Source of the DNA: Anaerolineales bacterium
Lineage (GTDB): Bacteria; Chloroflexota; Anaerolineae; Anaerolineales; UBA11579
Direction: 5' to 3'
DNA: 64,000 nt
Assembly: GCA_019637805.1 (NCBI GenBank)
Contig: JAHBVB010000002.1
Coordinates: 1,042,981-1,106,980 of the forward strand
This document shows, piece by piece, positions 16,902 through 25,774 of the stretch; the first letter of the stretch is position 1; each line of letters begins with the position of its first letter. The translations under genes and the position numbers were made by a program. The notes under the pieces are model-generated. The model was not told where the DNA came from and ran no database searches. It saw only the letters and a list, made by a program, of their open reading frames with translations.

Positions 16902-17913
16902 GCAGCTGCTGCACCAGAGCAGTGCCGCCGCTTATCGTTATCAACAAGTTACCCAAGCCTACTTTCGCCAGGGTATAGCCTACTTTGAAGAGATGGGCAC
17001 CCTGCCCGCCGCACTGCGCCAGCGGCTGACCCACCAGCTGGGCAGCGGTTTCAGCCTGCGGGTGGCTCGGGTCAGCCACTCGGCCCAGGCGGAAAAATAC
17101 CTGTTCGAACTGCAAGACGGCCAGCGCATTGAGACGGTCGCCATGCGCTATCGCGCCGGCTGGCACTCGTACTGCTTGTCCACTCAGGCAGGCTGCGGCA
17201 TGGCCTGCCGCTTTTGCGCCACAGCCGCCATGGGGCTGCGGCGCAACCTGAGCGCAGACGAAATTTGCGACCAGGCTCTGTTTTTTCGCCAACGCGGTCT
17301 TCCCCTGGACAGTCTCTCATTCATGGGCATGGGGGAGGCCTTGGCCAACCCCAACCTGTTCACCGCGCTGGACTGCCTCACAGACCCCAGCCTGTTCGGC
17401 CTCAGCCCGCGCCGCCTGACAGTGTCCACCATCGGCCTGCCCAGCGGGATCGAACGGCTGAGCCGCCAACACCCGCAGGTCAATCTGACCTTCTCGCTGC
17501 ACTCGCCCTTTGAGGATCAGCGCAGCCAGCTCATTCCGCTGAACCTGCGCCATTCCCTCACCGAAGTGATGGCCTGTCTGGATGCCCATGTGCAGCGCAC
17601 ACACCGCAAGGTCTACCTGGCCTATCTCTTACTGGAGGGGGTCAATGACAGCCGTGAACACGCTACGGCTTTGGCACGTCTTGTGCAGGCGCCGGGACGG
17701 CACAGCCGCCTCTATCACATCAACCTGCTGCGCCACAACGCCAACGACTTTGCCGCCGAACGCTATGCCCGCCCGGCCGAAGCGCACATCCAGCGCTTTG
17801 GGCAGTGGCTGCAAGAGGCCCAGGTCAAGGTGACCGTGCGCTCCTCCTTTGGCGATGAGATCCAGGCCGCCTGCGGCCAGCTGCACGCCGCAGCCAGTCC
17901 GCTGCGCGCTTAA
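16870..17913 (+). CDS. cfr-like: Cfr-family 23S rRNA (adenine A2503-C8) methyltransferase
   Basis: Radical-SAM enzyme of 347 aa, aligned by eye along its whole length with Cfr (349 aa) rather than RlmN. Diagnostic segments are ETVAMRYRAGWHSYCLSTQ, the cluster motif CGMACRFC at 109-116, DSLSFMGMGEALANP (RlmN usually reads MGMGEPL), LFGLSPRRLTVSTIG, QVNLTFSLHSPFEDQRSQLIP and YLLLEGVNDS. The catalytic Cys pair is C102 and C335 (IQAACGQL). Cfr methylates C8 of A2503 and gives resistance to phenicols, lincosamides, oxazolidinones, pleuromutilins and streptogramin A. Start ATG 16870 is chosen over GTG 16858. Activity is inferred from family. Confidence 0.85.
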   Translation: MPRPHRYAQIKQLLHQSSAAAYRYQQVTQAYFRQGIAYFEEMGTLPAALRQRLTHQLGSGFSLRVARVSHSAQAEKYLFELQDGQRIETVAMRYRAGWHSYCLSTQAGCGMACRFCATAAMGLRRNLSADEICDQALFFRQRGLPLDSLSFMGMGEALANPNLFTALDCLTDPSLFGLSPRRLTVSTIGLPSGIERLSRQHPQVNLTFSLHSPFEDQRSQLIPLNLRHSLTEVMACLDAHVQRTHRKVYLAYLLLEGVNDSREHATALARLVQAPGRHSRLYHINLLRHNANDFAAERYARPAEAHIQRFGQWLQEAQVKVTVRSSFGDEIQAACGQLHAAASPLRA

Positions 17914-17919
17914 CCACCA

Positions 17920-17946
17920 GGGGCGGCTTGCTCGGCAAGCCGCCCC
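17920..17946. terminator. Hairpin between convergent genes, weak terminator
   Basis: 12-bp stem around GGGCGGCTTGC / GCAAGCCGCCC with a 3-base loop, between the Cfr-like gene and the phosphoglucomutase gene. No T-tract on either side. Confidence 0.5.
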
Positions 17947-17970
17947 GTGCAGGTCCCATCGTGTCAGCTC

Positions 17971-19428
17971 TCAGGCCACTTGGGCGGCAATGCCTTCGCC
18001 AAAGGCCATCAGCGCTTTAACCATTTGCGGGCTGCGCCCTTCCGCGTACACCCGCAGCACCGGCTCGGTGCCGGAAGGGCGGATCAGCAGCCAGGAGTCA
18101 TCCGCCAGGATGTACTTGGTGCCGTCATTGGTCGCCACGCTCAGCACTTCTTCCCCACCGATCTGGCTGGGGGCCTCGGTGCGCAGGCGTTCGCTCATCT
18201 CTTTCTTCTCCACCGGGCGTTTGAGGCGCAGGTCTGTGCGGGCGTAATGCGCCGGGCCGACCTCGGCCAGCAGATCAGCCACTAGTTCGCGTAGAGTGCC
18301 GCCCGCGGCGGCCACCATCTCCACCACCAGCAAGCCCATCAGCACGCCGTCACCTTCCGGGATATGCCCCTTGAAGGAGATGCCGCCGGACTCCTCGCCG
18401 CCGATCAGCACATCGCCGGCCAGCATATGGTCGGCGATGTGGTTGAAGCCCACCGGGGTTTCAACCACCTGCAGGCCATACTTCTCAGCCAGGCGGTCGA
18501 TCATGCGCGTGGTGGACACCGTGCGCACTACCTTGCCGCTCAGGCCGCGCGTTTGCACCAGATAGCGCAAGGCCAGGGCCATGATCTTGTGCGGGTCCAC
18601 GAACTCGCCCGCCTCATCCATGGCGCCCACCCGGTCGGCGTCGCCGTCGGTGGCCACGCCAAAATACCCCGGGTGCTCAGCGATGGCGTCCGCCAGAGCT
18701 TGCAGATGCGGCATGATCGGCTCCGGGTGCACGCCGCCAAAGCCGGGGTTCATATCTCCACGGATCTCATGCACCTCGGCCTTGCCGGCCAGCAGGCGCG
18801 CGATCGCCCCGCGTCCGGAGCCGTGCATCGAATCCACCAGCACTTTGGGGTTGTGGCGGGCGATCAGGTCAAAGTCGATCAAGCTCCGCAAATGCGTTTC
18901 ATACTCTTCAATAGGCGAGAAGCGCGTGATCATGCCCTCGGCCACCGCATCGTCGTATTCCATCAGCGCCGGGCTGCGCCCGCGGTTCTCATTGTCGTTC
19001 AGGTAGATCTCCACCCGTTTACACATCTCGCTGGAGGCGGAACCGCCGTAAGCCGCTTTGAGCTTGATGCCGTTGTAGCGCGGCGGGTTGTGCGAGGCGG
19101 TGATCATCACGCCGCCCAAGGCGCCCAACTGCTTGACGGCGTAGGAGATGGCCGGGGTCGGCGCATCGGCCTGGGCCAGGTACACCCGCAGGCCATCGGC
19201 GGCCAGCACGCAGGCCACGTCTCGCGCGAAACGGTCGGAGAGGAAGCGTGTGTCGAAGCCGACCACCAGGTGCGGCCTGCCCCCGGCGGCATGCCGCTGG
19301 CCGGCCCCGTTTTGCAGATCCACCCGGGTCGCATCCGCGATGGCCTGGGCCACCATGCGTAAATTAGAGAAAGTAAATGTGTCTGAGATAACGGCACGCC
19401 AGCCGTCGGTTCCAAAGTGAATGGGCAT
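17971..19428 (-). CDS. Phosphoglucomutase/phosphomannomutase family protein
   Basis: Alpha-D-phosphohexomutase of 485 aa, with all four domain signatures: active-site Ser loop MITASHNPPRYNG (the Ser is phosphorylated), metal-binding TDGDADRVGAMD, sugar-binding loop GGEESGGISF and phosphate-binding RPSGTEPVLRVY. N-terminus FGTDGWRAVI is typical. It interconverts hexose 1- and 6-phosphates for glycogen or cell-envelope sugars; glucose versus mannose specificity cannot be told. Start ATG is preceded by a long AT-richer leader with a TACAAT box near 19459. Confidence 0.93.
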   Translation of the reverse strand: MPIHFGTDGWRAVISDTFTFSNLRMVAQAIADATRVDLQNGAGQRHAAGGRPHLVVGFDTRFLSDRFARDVACVLAADGLRVYLAQADAPTPAISYAVKQLGALGGVMITASHNPPRYNGIKLKAAYGGSASSEMCKRVEIYLNDNENRGRSPALMEYDDAVAEGMITRFSPIEEYETHLRSLIDFDLIARHNPKVLVDSMHGSGRGAIARLLAGKAEVHEIRGDMNPGFGGVHPEPIMPHLQALADAIAEHPGYFGVATDGDADRVGAMDEAGEFVDPHKIMALALRYLVQTRGLSGKVVRTVSTTRMIDRLAEKYGLQVVETPVGFNHIADHMLAGDVLIGGEESGGISFKGHIPEGDGVLMGLLVVEMVAAAGGTLRELVADLLAEVGPAHYARTDLRLKRPVEKKEMSERLRTEAPSQIGGEEVLSVATNDGTKYILADDSWLLIRPSGTEPVLRVYAEGRSPQMVKALMAFGEGIAAQVA

Positions 19429-19531
19429 TCAGGTTGCTTTCCAAAAAAGTGGGGTGGCGGATTGTAACATGTGGGCAAATGCCCTGCCCTGCGCACAATC
19501 CGCGCCCTATCTATCTGCTAGAATCTTCTTT

Positions 19532-21175
19532 ATGGATACCGGCCTCGCCGAACGCTTGGCATTGTTGAAAGACATGGCCCTCTTCCAGGAACTGGAAGAG
19601 GCGCAATTGGCCGCCATTGCCGCCCGCCTGCAGGAATATGCCCTGCCGGCCAACCGCCTCTTGTACCTGGCCGGCGACCGGGCGGAGAATTTCTATATCC
19701 TGGTAGGCGGCAGACTGCTCAACCAGGATATAGAGGACGGACAGCGGGTGGGCGAATATGTACTGGAGCCGGGCGATCCATTTGGCGCCGAAGCGTTGCT
19801 GGACCAGGAGGTGCGCCAGGCGGCGGTCAGCGCCCTGCACACCAGCCGCCTGCTCTACCTGACCGGCGAAGACTTCGCCTGGATGCTGGCGGAGTTCCGC
19901 CAGGTATACGAAGGGCTGCAGCACTTGCTCAACGGCCGCAAGCTGCTGGGCCGCGTGCATTTTGACTTCCTGCAAGAAGATGAAGTTGTGCATTACGCCA
20001 CACGCAAACACCCCAGCACCCTCTGGCTGCGCTGGACGCGCGCCTTGCTTCTGGCCATCTTCGGCTTGCTGGTTCTGTATGTTGGGCAGTCGGTCAGCGC
20101 CGGCTTGCAGTTCACCATGGGCCTGGCGGCGGCCACCCTGCTGTTTGGCAGCGCGGCCGCCGTGGGCTGGGAAGCGCTGGATTGGCGCAACGATTTCGTG
20201 CTCATCACCAATCTGCGCGTGGTGTGGATGGAGCACCGCCTGCTGCGCTCCGCCAGCCGCGTGGAGGCGCCTTTGTCCACCATCCAGTCGGTGGATGTGC
20301 ACACCCATCTCTTCGCCCGCCTGCTGGGCTTCGGCGACATCATCGTGCGCACCTACACCGGCATCGTGCTGATGCCCGGCGTGGGCGCGCCGCTGCGCAC
20401 CAAATATCTGATCCGCGACTTTGCCGCCCGCAGCCGCAAGCTCAGCCGCCAGGCGCGCCACGACACGATCCGCCTGGCGGTGCGCCAGAGCCTGGGCATC
20501 GAAAAGAGCCTGCCCGCCTCCACGCACGCGTCGCCAGCCATGCCCCTCGTGGACCAATCAGAACGCTTCTCGTTGTTCAAGAGCCGCACGGTGGACGGCG
20601 ACAAGATCGTCTACCACAAGCACTGGTTCTCGCTGCTCAGCAGCCTGGCCCTGCCCGGCCTGTTCGTTATCGCCGTGTTGGTCGGCGCGCCCATCGTCTT
20701 CGATGGTTTGCCCAGGAACGCACTAGGCTGGCTGCTGACCCTGGCTGCCCTGCTAGCTCCGCTGGCCATCATCGCTTACCGCTTTCTGGATTGGGTCAAC
20801 GACGTCTATGTGGTCACATCTGAAGTGCTGATCGACACCGAACGCAAACCGCTGGGCAGCGAGATCACCAAGTCAGCCCCCATCACCAACATCCTTAGCC
20901 TGCAGAACCACAAGGTTGGCATTATCGGCCTGCTGCTCAATTTTGGCGTGGTGCGCATCAGTGTGGGCGACAGCGTGCTGGACTTTGACAACGTGCCCAA
21001 CCCCGCCCAGGTGCAGCAGGACATCTTCGCCCGCATGGAAGCCTTGCGCGCCCGCCAGCAAACACAGCAGACAGAAGATGAACGCCGCCGCATGACCGAA
21101 TGGCTGCGTGTCTATGAAGAAGAACGCGGCCGCAACCCGCAAACATTCACCGGCGATGAAGCGGCGGTAGAATAA
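19532..21175 (+). CDS. Cyclic-nucleotide-binding domain fused to membrane PH-like repeats
   Basis: 547 aa. Residues about 8-125 form a CNB/CAP effector-type domain (LFQELEEAQLAAIAARLQEY, FYILVGGRLL, GDPFGAEALLDQEVRQAAV). Two transmembrane pairs follow (about 175-215 and 370-420), each leading into a bacterial PH (DUF304/bPH2-like) stretch: FVLITNLRVVWMEHRLL with IQSVDVHTHL, and VYVVTSEVLIDTERKPL with ITNILSLQNHK. The Arg needed for cAMP binding is not obvious, so the ligand is uncertain. A membrane-located sensor is a reasonable guess. TAGAAT ends 7 bases before ATG with no Shine-Dalgarno. Confidence 0.8.
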   Translation: MDTGLAERLALLKDMALFQELEEAQLAAIAARLQEYALPANRLLYLAGDRAENFYILVGGRLLNQDIEDGQRVGEYVLEPGDPFGAEALLDQEVRQAAVSALHTSRLLYLTGEDFAWMLAEFRQVYEGLQHLLNGRKLLGRVHFDFLQEDEVVHYATRKHPSTLWLRWTRALLLAIFGLLVLYVGQSVSAGLQFTMGLAAATLLFGSAAAVGWEALDWRNDFVLITNLRVVWMEHRLLRSASRVEAPLSTIQSVDVHTHLFARLLGFGDIIVRTYTGIVLMPGVGAPLRTKYLIRDFAARSRKLSRQARHDTIRLAVRQSLGIEKSLPASTHASPAMPLVDQSERFSLFKSRTVDGDKIVYHKHWFSLLSSLALPGLFVIAVLVGAPIVFDGLPRNALGWLLTLAALLAPLAIIAYRFLDWVNDVYVVTSEVLIDTERKPLGSEITKSAPITNILSLQNHKVGIIGLLLNFGVVRISVGDSVLDFDNVPNPAQVQQDIFARMEALRARQQTQQTEDERRRMTEWLRVYEEERGRNPQTFTGDEAAVE

Positions 21176-21208
21176 GCCGGAGCTTTTTAGAAGAAGGTTT
21201 TTGAATTC

Positions 21209-21724
21209 ATGCCCCTTTTGCCGATCGTGAAATACCCCAACGACATCCTGCGCCGCAAAGCACAGGATGTCACTGTGTTTGACGACAATTTGCAGCAGCT
21301 GATTGACGACATGTTCGAAACCATGCGCAATGCGCCGGGCGTCGGTCTGGCGGCCCCACAGGTGAATGTGCCGCTGCGCCTGACCGTGATCGAGTACGGC
21401 GAACAAGAAGAGGACAGCGACGAACCCATCAAGTTGCAGCAGTATGTGCTGATCAACCCCGAGATCACGCGCTTCTCGCCCGAAACCGAAGTGGCCGCCG
21501 AAGGCTGTCTTTCCATGCCCGGCCTGGTGGGCGACGTGGAACGCTCGCTCTCCGTCACCGTTAAGGCCCAGAACCGTCGCGGCCAGCCCGTCAAGCTCAA
21601 AGCCGAGGGCTGGTTGGCGCGCATCTTCCAGCACGAAATAGACCACCTCAACGGCGTCATGTATGTGGACAAGGCGGACAATCTGCGCTCGCTGGACGAA
21701 GACGCCGAGACGGATGCCGACTAG
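21209..21724 (+). CDS. def: Peptide deformylase
   Basis: Metalloenzyme of 171 aa that removes the N-formyl group from nascent proteins. All three motifs are intact: GVGLAAPQV (motif 1), EGCLSMPG (motif 2, with the metal-ligand Cys) and QHEIDHLNG (motif 3, HExxH). An acidic insertion (GEQEEDSDEPIKL) follows motif 1. Start ATG at 21209; recF follows 6 bases after the stop. Confidence 0.97.
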   Translation: MPLLPIVKYPNDILRRKAQDVTVFDDNLQQLIDDMFETMRNAPGVGLAAPQVNVPLRLTVIEYGEQEEDSDEPIKLQQYVLINPEITRFSPETEVAAEGCLSMPGLVGDVERSLSVTVKAQNRRGQPVKLKAEGWLARIFQHEIDHLNGVMYVDKADNLRSLDEDAETDAD

Positions 21725-21730
21725 CCTGGT

Positions 21731-22936
21731 ATGCAACTCAAGCACCTCTCGCTGACCCAGTTCCGCAACTTTGCGCGCCTGGATGTGGAGGTACCCCCCG
21801 GCCCCACCCTCATCGTGGGCAGCAATGCCCAAGGCAAGACCAGCCTGCTGGAGGCGGTCTACTTCCTGGCCACCCTGACCTCTTTCCATGCCGAGACCGA
21901 CCGCCAGCTGGTCAACTTCACCGAAAGCCTCAAGCCGCTGGCCGTGGCGCGCCTGCAGGCCTTGTATGAGAACAACGGCCGCCAACACCAGCTGGAAGTG
22001 CGCATCATCCGTGAGCAAGCCCGCAACGGCTCTGACCGCAGCCGCAAAGAAGTGCTGCTGGACGGCGCCAAGAAGAAGGGCAGCGAAGTCGCCGGGCAGT
22101 TCTCGGCGGTCTTGTTCCTGCCCCAAATGTTACAGATCGTCGAAGGCAGCCCGCGCTTCCGCCGCCGTTACCTGGACCTGGCCCTCTCGCAAACCGTGCC
22201 GGGCTACGCCGAGCAGCTCTCCGATTACGAAGCCATCCTCAGCCAGCGCAACGCCCTGCTCAAGCAGCTCGGCGAGCAGGGCGGCGACCCGGGCCAGTTG
22301 GACTTCTGGGACCAGCGCTTCAGCCTGCGCGCCAGCCAGCTGCTGGAGGCGCGCTTCCGCGCCGTGCAGGAGCTGGACGCGCTGGGCGGCCGCCTGCACC
22401 ACGAGCTGACCCGCGGCAGCGAGGTGCTCAAGCTGCTCTACCAGCCCAGCTACGACCCACTGCCCAACCCGGACAAGCAGCGCGTCCTGCTGGCCGAGCC
22501 GGCCGACCGCAGCAGCATTGAACGCGCCAAGATCGAAAGTGGCTTCGCCGAAGCGCTGCGCGCCGCCCGCCGCGAAGAGATCGCCCGCGGCGTCACCAGC
22601 CTCGGCCCCCACCGGGATGAGCTGCGCTTCCTGAGCAACGGCATTGACCTGGGCAGCTACGGCAGCCGCGGCCAGGTGCGCACCGTGCTGCTGACCCTCA
22701 AGCTGGCCGAGCTGGACTGGATGTATGCCCGCAGCGGCCGGCGGCCACTGCTGCTGCTGGACGAAGTCTTGGCCGAACTCGACGAGCCGCGCCGGGCCGA
22801 CCTGCAAGACCGCTTGGGAGCAGAGCAGCAGGTGCTGGTCACCACCACCGACTTTAATCTATTCAAACCGGAATTCGTAGAACGGGCCGCCCGCTGGCAG
22901 ATCGAAGCCGGGCGGCTGACCGAGCAGGCAAAATAA
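21731..22936 (+). CDS. recF: DNA replication and repair protein RecF
   Basis: SMC-like ATPase of 401 aa that helps load RecA at single-strand gaps. Walker A GSNAQGKTSLLEAVYFL, the signature-region segment SYGSRGQVRTVLLTLKLAEL, and Walker B PLLLLDEVLAELDEPRR are intact, as is the early LTQFRNFARLDVEV strand. It is placed after def rather than in the usual dnaA-dnaN-recF cluster. The long hinge region (about 130-260) is typical. Confidence 0.96.
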   Translation: MQLKHLSLTQFRNFARLDVEVPPGPTLIVGSNAQGKTSLLEAVYFLATLTSFHAETDRQLVNFTESLKPLAVARLQALYENNGRQHQLEVRIIREQARNGSDRSRKEVLLDGAKKKGSEVAGQFSAVLFLPQMLQIVEGSPRFRRRYLDLALSQTVPGYAEQLSDYEAILSQRNALLKQLGEQGGDPGQLDFWDQRFSLRASQLLEARFRAVQELDALGGRLHHELTRGSEVLKLLYQPSYDPLPNPDKQRVLLAEPADRSSIERAKIESGFAEALRAARREEIARGVTSLGPHRDELRFLSNGIDLGSYGSRGQVRTVLLTLKLAELDWMYARSGRRPLLLLDEVLAELDEPRRADLQDRLGAEQQVLVTTTDFNLFKPEFVERAARWQIEAGRLTEQAK

Positions 22937-22967
22937 AAAGAAGGCTGCCAATGCAGCCTTCCTTTTT
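22937..22967. terminator. Bidirectional intrinsic terminator
   Basis: 8-bp stem AAGGCTGC / GCAGCCTT with loop CAAT, flanked by AAAAAG and CCTTTTT, between convergent recF and ilvE. Confidence 0.88.
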
Positions 22968-22985
22968 ATCTTCGCAAGCGAACCT

Positions 22986-23924
22986 TTACTTCACCACCAT
23001 CTTCTCAAAAACCGGGTAATTCCAGTGGCGGTATTTGGGCAGACGGCCGCGCACGGCATCGTCGTACAGCTTGCGCAGCTTGGCGGTCACCGGACCCATC
23101 TGGCCGTCGCCCACCGGGCGGTGATCCACCTTGGTGATGGCGGTCACCTGCGCCGCCGTGCCGGTCATGAACATCTCGTCGGCAATGTAGACTTCGGTGC
23201 GGTCGATCGAACGCTGCACCACAGGGATGCCGACTTCCTTCTCAGCCAGTTCCAGAATGCTGGCGCGCGTGATGCCTTCCAGAATGTTGTCAGTGACCGG
23301 GGGAGTGATCAAAGCGCCATTGCGCACCATGAAGATATTCTCAGCGCTGCCTTCGGAAATGTGGCCGTCCTGCCCCAGCACCAGGGCTTCATCAAAGCCG
23401 GCACGCACTGCGTCGGTTTTGACGAAGGCCGTGTTGACGTAGGCGCCGGCCACTTTGGCCCGCGCCGGGATCATGTTGTCGTCCACCCGGCGCCAGGAGG
23501 AGAAGGTCACATGCGCGCCGGTGTCGTTGGACACGTATTTGTCAAAAGGCACCGAGAAGATGGTCACCTCGGTTTTCAGGTCGTGCAGCTTCACGCCGAT
23601 GATCTCATCGGCGAAATAGGCCATCGGGCGCATATAGACATCCTGGCGATGGCCTTCTTTTTGCAGCAGTTCAATGCTCAGTTCGGTCAATTGCTCGCGC
23701 GTGAAAGGAATATCCATCAACATCATGCGGGCGGAATTGAGCAAACGTTGAAAATGGTCATGCGGGCGAAAAATGAACAGTTCCTCTTCTGCCTCATTCC
23801 AATAGCCGCGTACGCCGCCAAAGATGGCGGTACCATAATTCAAAGCATGCGTCATCACACCGACTTTTGCTTCAGAATATGGAACAATTTTGCCGCGGAA
23901 AAAGGCATAGTTGGGAAGAGTCAA
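22986..23924 (-). CDS. ilvE: Branched-chain amino acid aminotransferase
   Basis: PLP-dependent class IV aminotransferase of 312 aa for the last step of Leu/Ile/Val synthesis. Signatures: THALNYGTAIFGGVRGYW, FRPHDHFQRLLNSARMM, the PLP Lys in ARAKVAGAYVNTAF, GFDEALVLGQDGHISEGSAENIFMV and FMTGTAAQVTAI. The start is TTG, supported by GGAGG 7 bases upstream on the minus strand. A TATAAT box on the same strand (23972-23977) is a plausible promoter. Monocistronic. Confidence 0.96.
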   Translation of the reverse strand: MTLPNYAFFRGKIVPYSEAKVGVMTHALNYGTAIFGGVRGYWNEAEEELFIFRPHDHFQRLLNSARMMLMDIPFTREQLTELSIELLQKEGHRQDVYMRPMAYFADEIIGVKLHDLKTEVTIFSVPFDKYVSNDTGAHVTFSSWRRVDDNMIPARAKVAGAYVNTAFVKTDAVRAGFDEALVLGQDGHISEGSAENIFMVRNGALITPPVTDNILEGITRASILELAEKEVGIPVVQRSIDRTEVYIADEMFMTGTAAQVTAITKVDHRPVGDGQMGPVTAKLRKLYDDAVRGRLPKYRHWNYPVFEKMVVK

Positions 23925-24102
23925 ATCTGCACCTCCGGTCTAGTTTTACGGAATTTTTGGGAGCCAAACTGATTATATCCTACGCCCGCCGCGTCCAAAA
24001 ATCAAGTACGCCTCCCCTACGCTCACAAACGGTAGTCCCATTGGCGGAGTTCAGTTACAATTCCGCCGTTCCACACACGTCCCCTAACCCTGGAGGCCCG
24101 CC

Positions 24103-25002
24103 ATGAAGCGTGCTGTCAGCATCAGCATCGGTTCCTCAAAGCGCGACAAAACTGTAGAAGTCACCCTGCTCGGCGAAAAAGTACGCATTGAACGCATTGG
24201 CACCGACGGCGACATGGAAAAGGCCGCCCAACTCTTCAAAGAGCTGGATGGCAAGGTGGATGCCTTTGGCCTGGGCGGGGCCGATCTGGGTCTGTTCGTT
24301 GAGAACAAGATGTACTATCTCAACTCGGTCAAGAAGATCGTGCGCTTCGTAAAAGAAACGCCTCTGGTGGACGGCGCCGGTCTCAAGAACACTCTGGAGA
24401 ACCGCTCCGCCTCCTTTGTGGACACCCACCTCGGCCATTATGTCAAAGACAAGAAGGCTTTCGTCATCGGCGGCGCCGACCGCTGGGGCATGGCCACCTC
24501 CTTCGCTAGTGCGGGCTACGAGTGCGTCTTTGGTGACCTGATGTTCGCCCTGGACATCCCCATCGCCATCCACTCGACCAACACCCTGCGCAACCTGGTG
24601 CCCTTCATCGTGCCCATCGTCGGCCTGCTACCCTTCGAGTGGGTCTACCCCACCGGCGAGAAGCAGGACAAGCGTATTCCCAAGTGGCACAAGTATTATG
24701 AATGGGGCAATGTGATCGCCGGCGACATGCACTACATTCGGCGCCACATCCCGGATCAGCTGCTGGGCAAGGTGGTCGTGACCAACACCACCGTGGCCTC
24801 AGATGTCGAGCTGCTCAAGCAGGTTGGCATCAAATATCTGGTCACCACCACGCCCGTCCTGGATGGCCGTTCCTTTGGCACCAACATGATGGAAGCCGCC
24901 TTGGTGGCCGTCAGCGGCAAGGGCCGCGCCCTGACCTTGCCCGAGCTGGACGCCCTGATCGACGAACTGAAGTTTGAGCCGCAACTGCAGGAGCTGAATT
25001 GA
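24103..25002 (+). CDS. Conserved Rossmann-type protein, possible quinate/shikimate-like dehydrogenase
   Basis: 299 aa. Homologs in this phylum tend to be labelled quinate 5-dehydrogenase; I cannot confirm that activity. A nucleotide-binding-like turn is visible at about residues 122-145 (VIGGADRWGMATSFASAGYE), and a conserved core near 160-185 (HSTNTLRNLVPFIVPIVG) precedes YPTGEKQDKRIPKWHKYY. The N-terminus AVSISIGSSKRDKTVEVTLLGE has no known motif. ATG start with GGAGG 8 bases upstream. First gene of a three-gene operon, overlapping the next by 4 bases (TTGA). The constant company of a nucleotidyltransferase may be a better clue to its role. Confidence 0.6.
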   Translation: MKRAVSISIGSSKRDKTVEVTLLGEKVRIERIGTDGDMEKAAQLFKELDGKVDAFGLGGADLGLFVENKMYYLNSVKKIVRFVKETPLVDGAGLKNTLENRSASFVDTHLGHYVKDKKAFVIGGADRWGMATSFASAGYECVFGDLMFALDIPIAIHSTNTLRNLVPFIVPIVGLLPFEWVYPTGEKQDKRIPKWHKYYEWGNVIAGDMHYIRRHIPDQLLGKVVVTNTTVASDVELLKQVGIKYLVTTTPVLDGRSFGTNMMEAALVAVSGKGRALTLPELDALIDELKFEPQLQELN

Positions 25003-25772
25003 AACTGCACGCCTTGGTCACCGCCGGCGGCGTCCCGGAAGCGGGTGACCCGCTCTACGAATTCAGCCAGGGGCGTTCAAAAGCGCTGATCGACGTGGCC
25101 GGCAAGCCAATGGTGCAGTGGGTGCTGGATGCGCTGAGCGCCTCAAACAGCATCGGCCAAGTCGTCATTGTCGGCGTCGACGAGAGTGCCGGCCTGAGCT
25201 GCAAGAAACCGCTGGCCTATCTGGCCAACCAGGGCGGCATGCTGGACAACATTCGCGGCGGCGCCCGCAAAATTGCCGAACTCGATCCCCGCGCCGAATA
25301 CACCCTGATCGTCTCTTCCGACATTCCGCTGATCAACGCCGAGATGGTCGATTGGGTCTGCGCCCAGGTGCGCCCGGGTGAGGATGAAGGGCTGTACAGC
25401 GTCATCCTGCGCCAGACAATGGAAGAGCGCTTCCCCAACTCAATGCGCACCTTCACCAAGCTCAAAGACATGCATGTCTGCGGCGGCGACATGAACCCCT
25501 TCTCCATCCCGCTGATCCTCTCGCATACCGGCCCCTGGGAAAAGATCGCCGACGCCCGCAAGAGCCCCATTAAGCAGGCCGGGCTGGTGGGCCTGGATAC
25601 GCTGCTGCTCCTGCTGCTGGGCCAGCTGACGCTGGAAAGCGCCGCCGCCCGGGTCAGCAAGAACCTCGGCCTGCGTGCCCGCGCCATCGTCAACCCTTAT
25701 GCAGAGGTCGGCATGGATGTGGATAAACCTCACCACCTGGAGATCGTCCGCCGCGTCCGGGGACAAAGCTAA
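24999..25772 (+). CDS. NTP-transferase family nucleotidyltransferase
   Basis: 257 aa, MobA/GlmU-type fold: N-terminal HALVTAGG followed by the Lys loop GRSKALIDVAGKPMVQWVLDAL, then acidic SSDIPLINAEM supplying the metal-binding Asp. The family transfers NMP to sugar phosphates, molybdopterin or other phosphorylated acceptors; the acceptor is unknown here. TTG start overlapping the upstream stop, with GGAG upstream. The next gene starts 2 bases after the stop, so the three proteins are coordinately made. Confidence 0.8.
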   Translation: MKLHALVTAGGVPEAGDPLYEFSQGRSKALIDVAGKPMVQWVLDALSASNSIGQVVIVGVDESAGLSCKKPLAYLANQGGMLDNIRGGARKIAELDPRAEYTLIVSSDIPLINAEMVDWVCAQVRPGEDEGLYSVILRQTMEERFPNSMRTFTKLKDMHVCGGDMNPFSIPLILSHTGPWEKIADARKSPIKQAGLVGLDTLLLLLLGQLTLESAAARVSKNLGLRARAIVNPYAEVGMDVDKPHHLEIVRRVRGQS

Positions 25773-25774
25773 GT

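Noticed and set aside
16870-17913. Annotation of the radical-SAM gene as RlmN
   Set aside because: The GMGEALAN motif, the SPRRLTVSTIG segment and overall colinearity with Cfr do not fit RlmN, which normally reads MGMGEPL.
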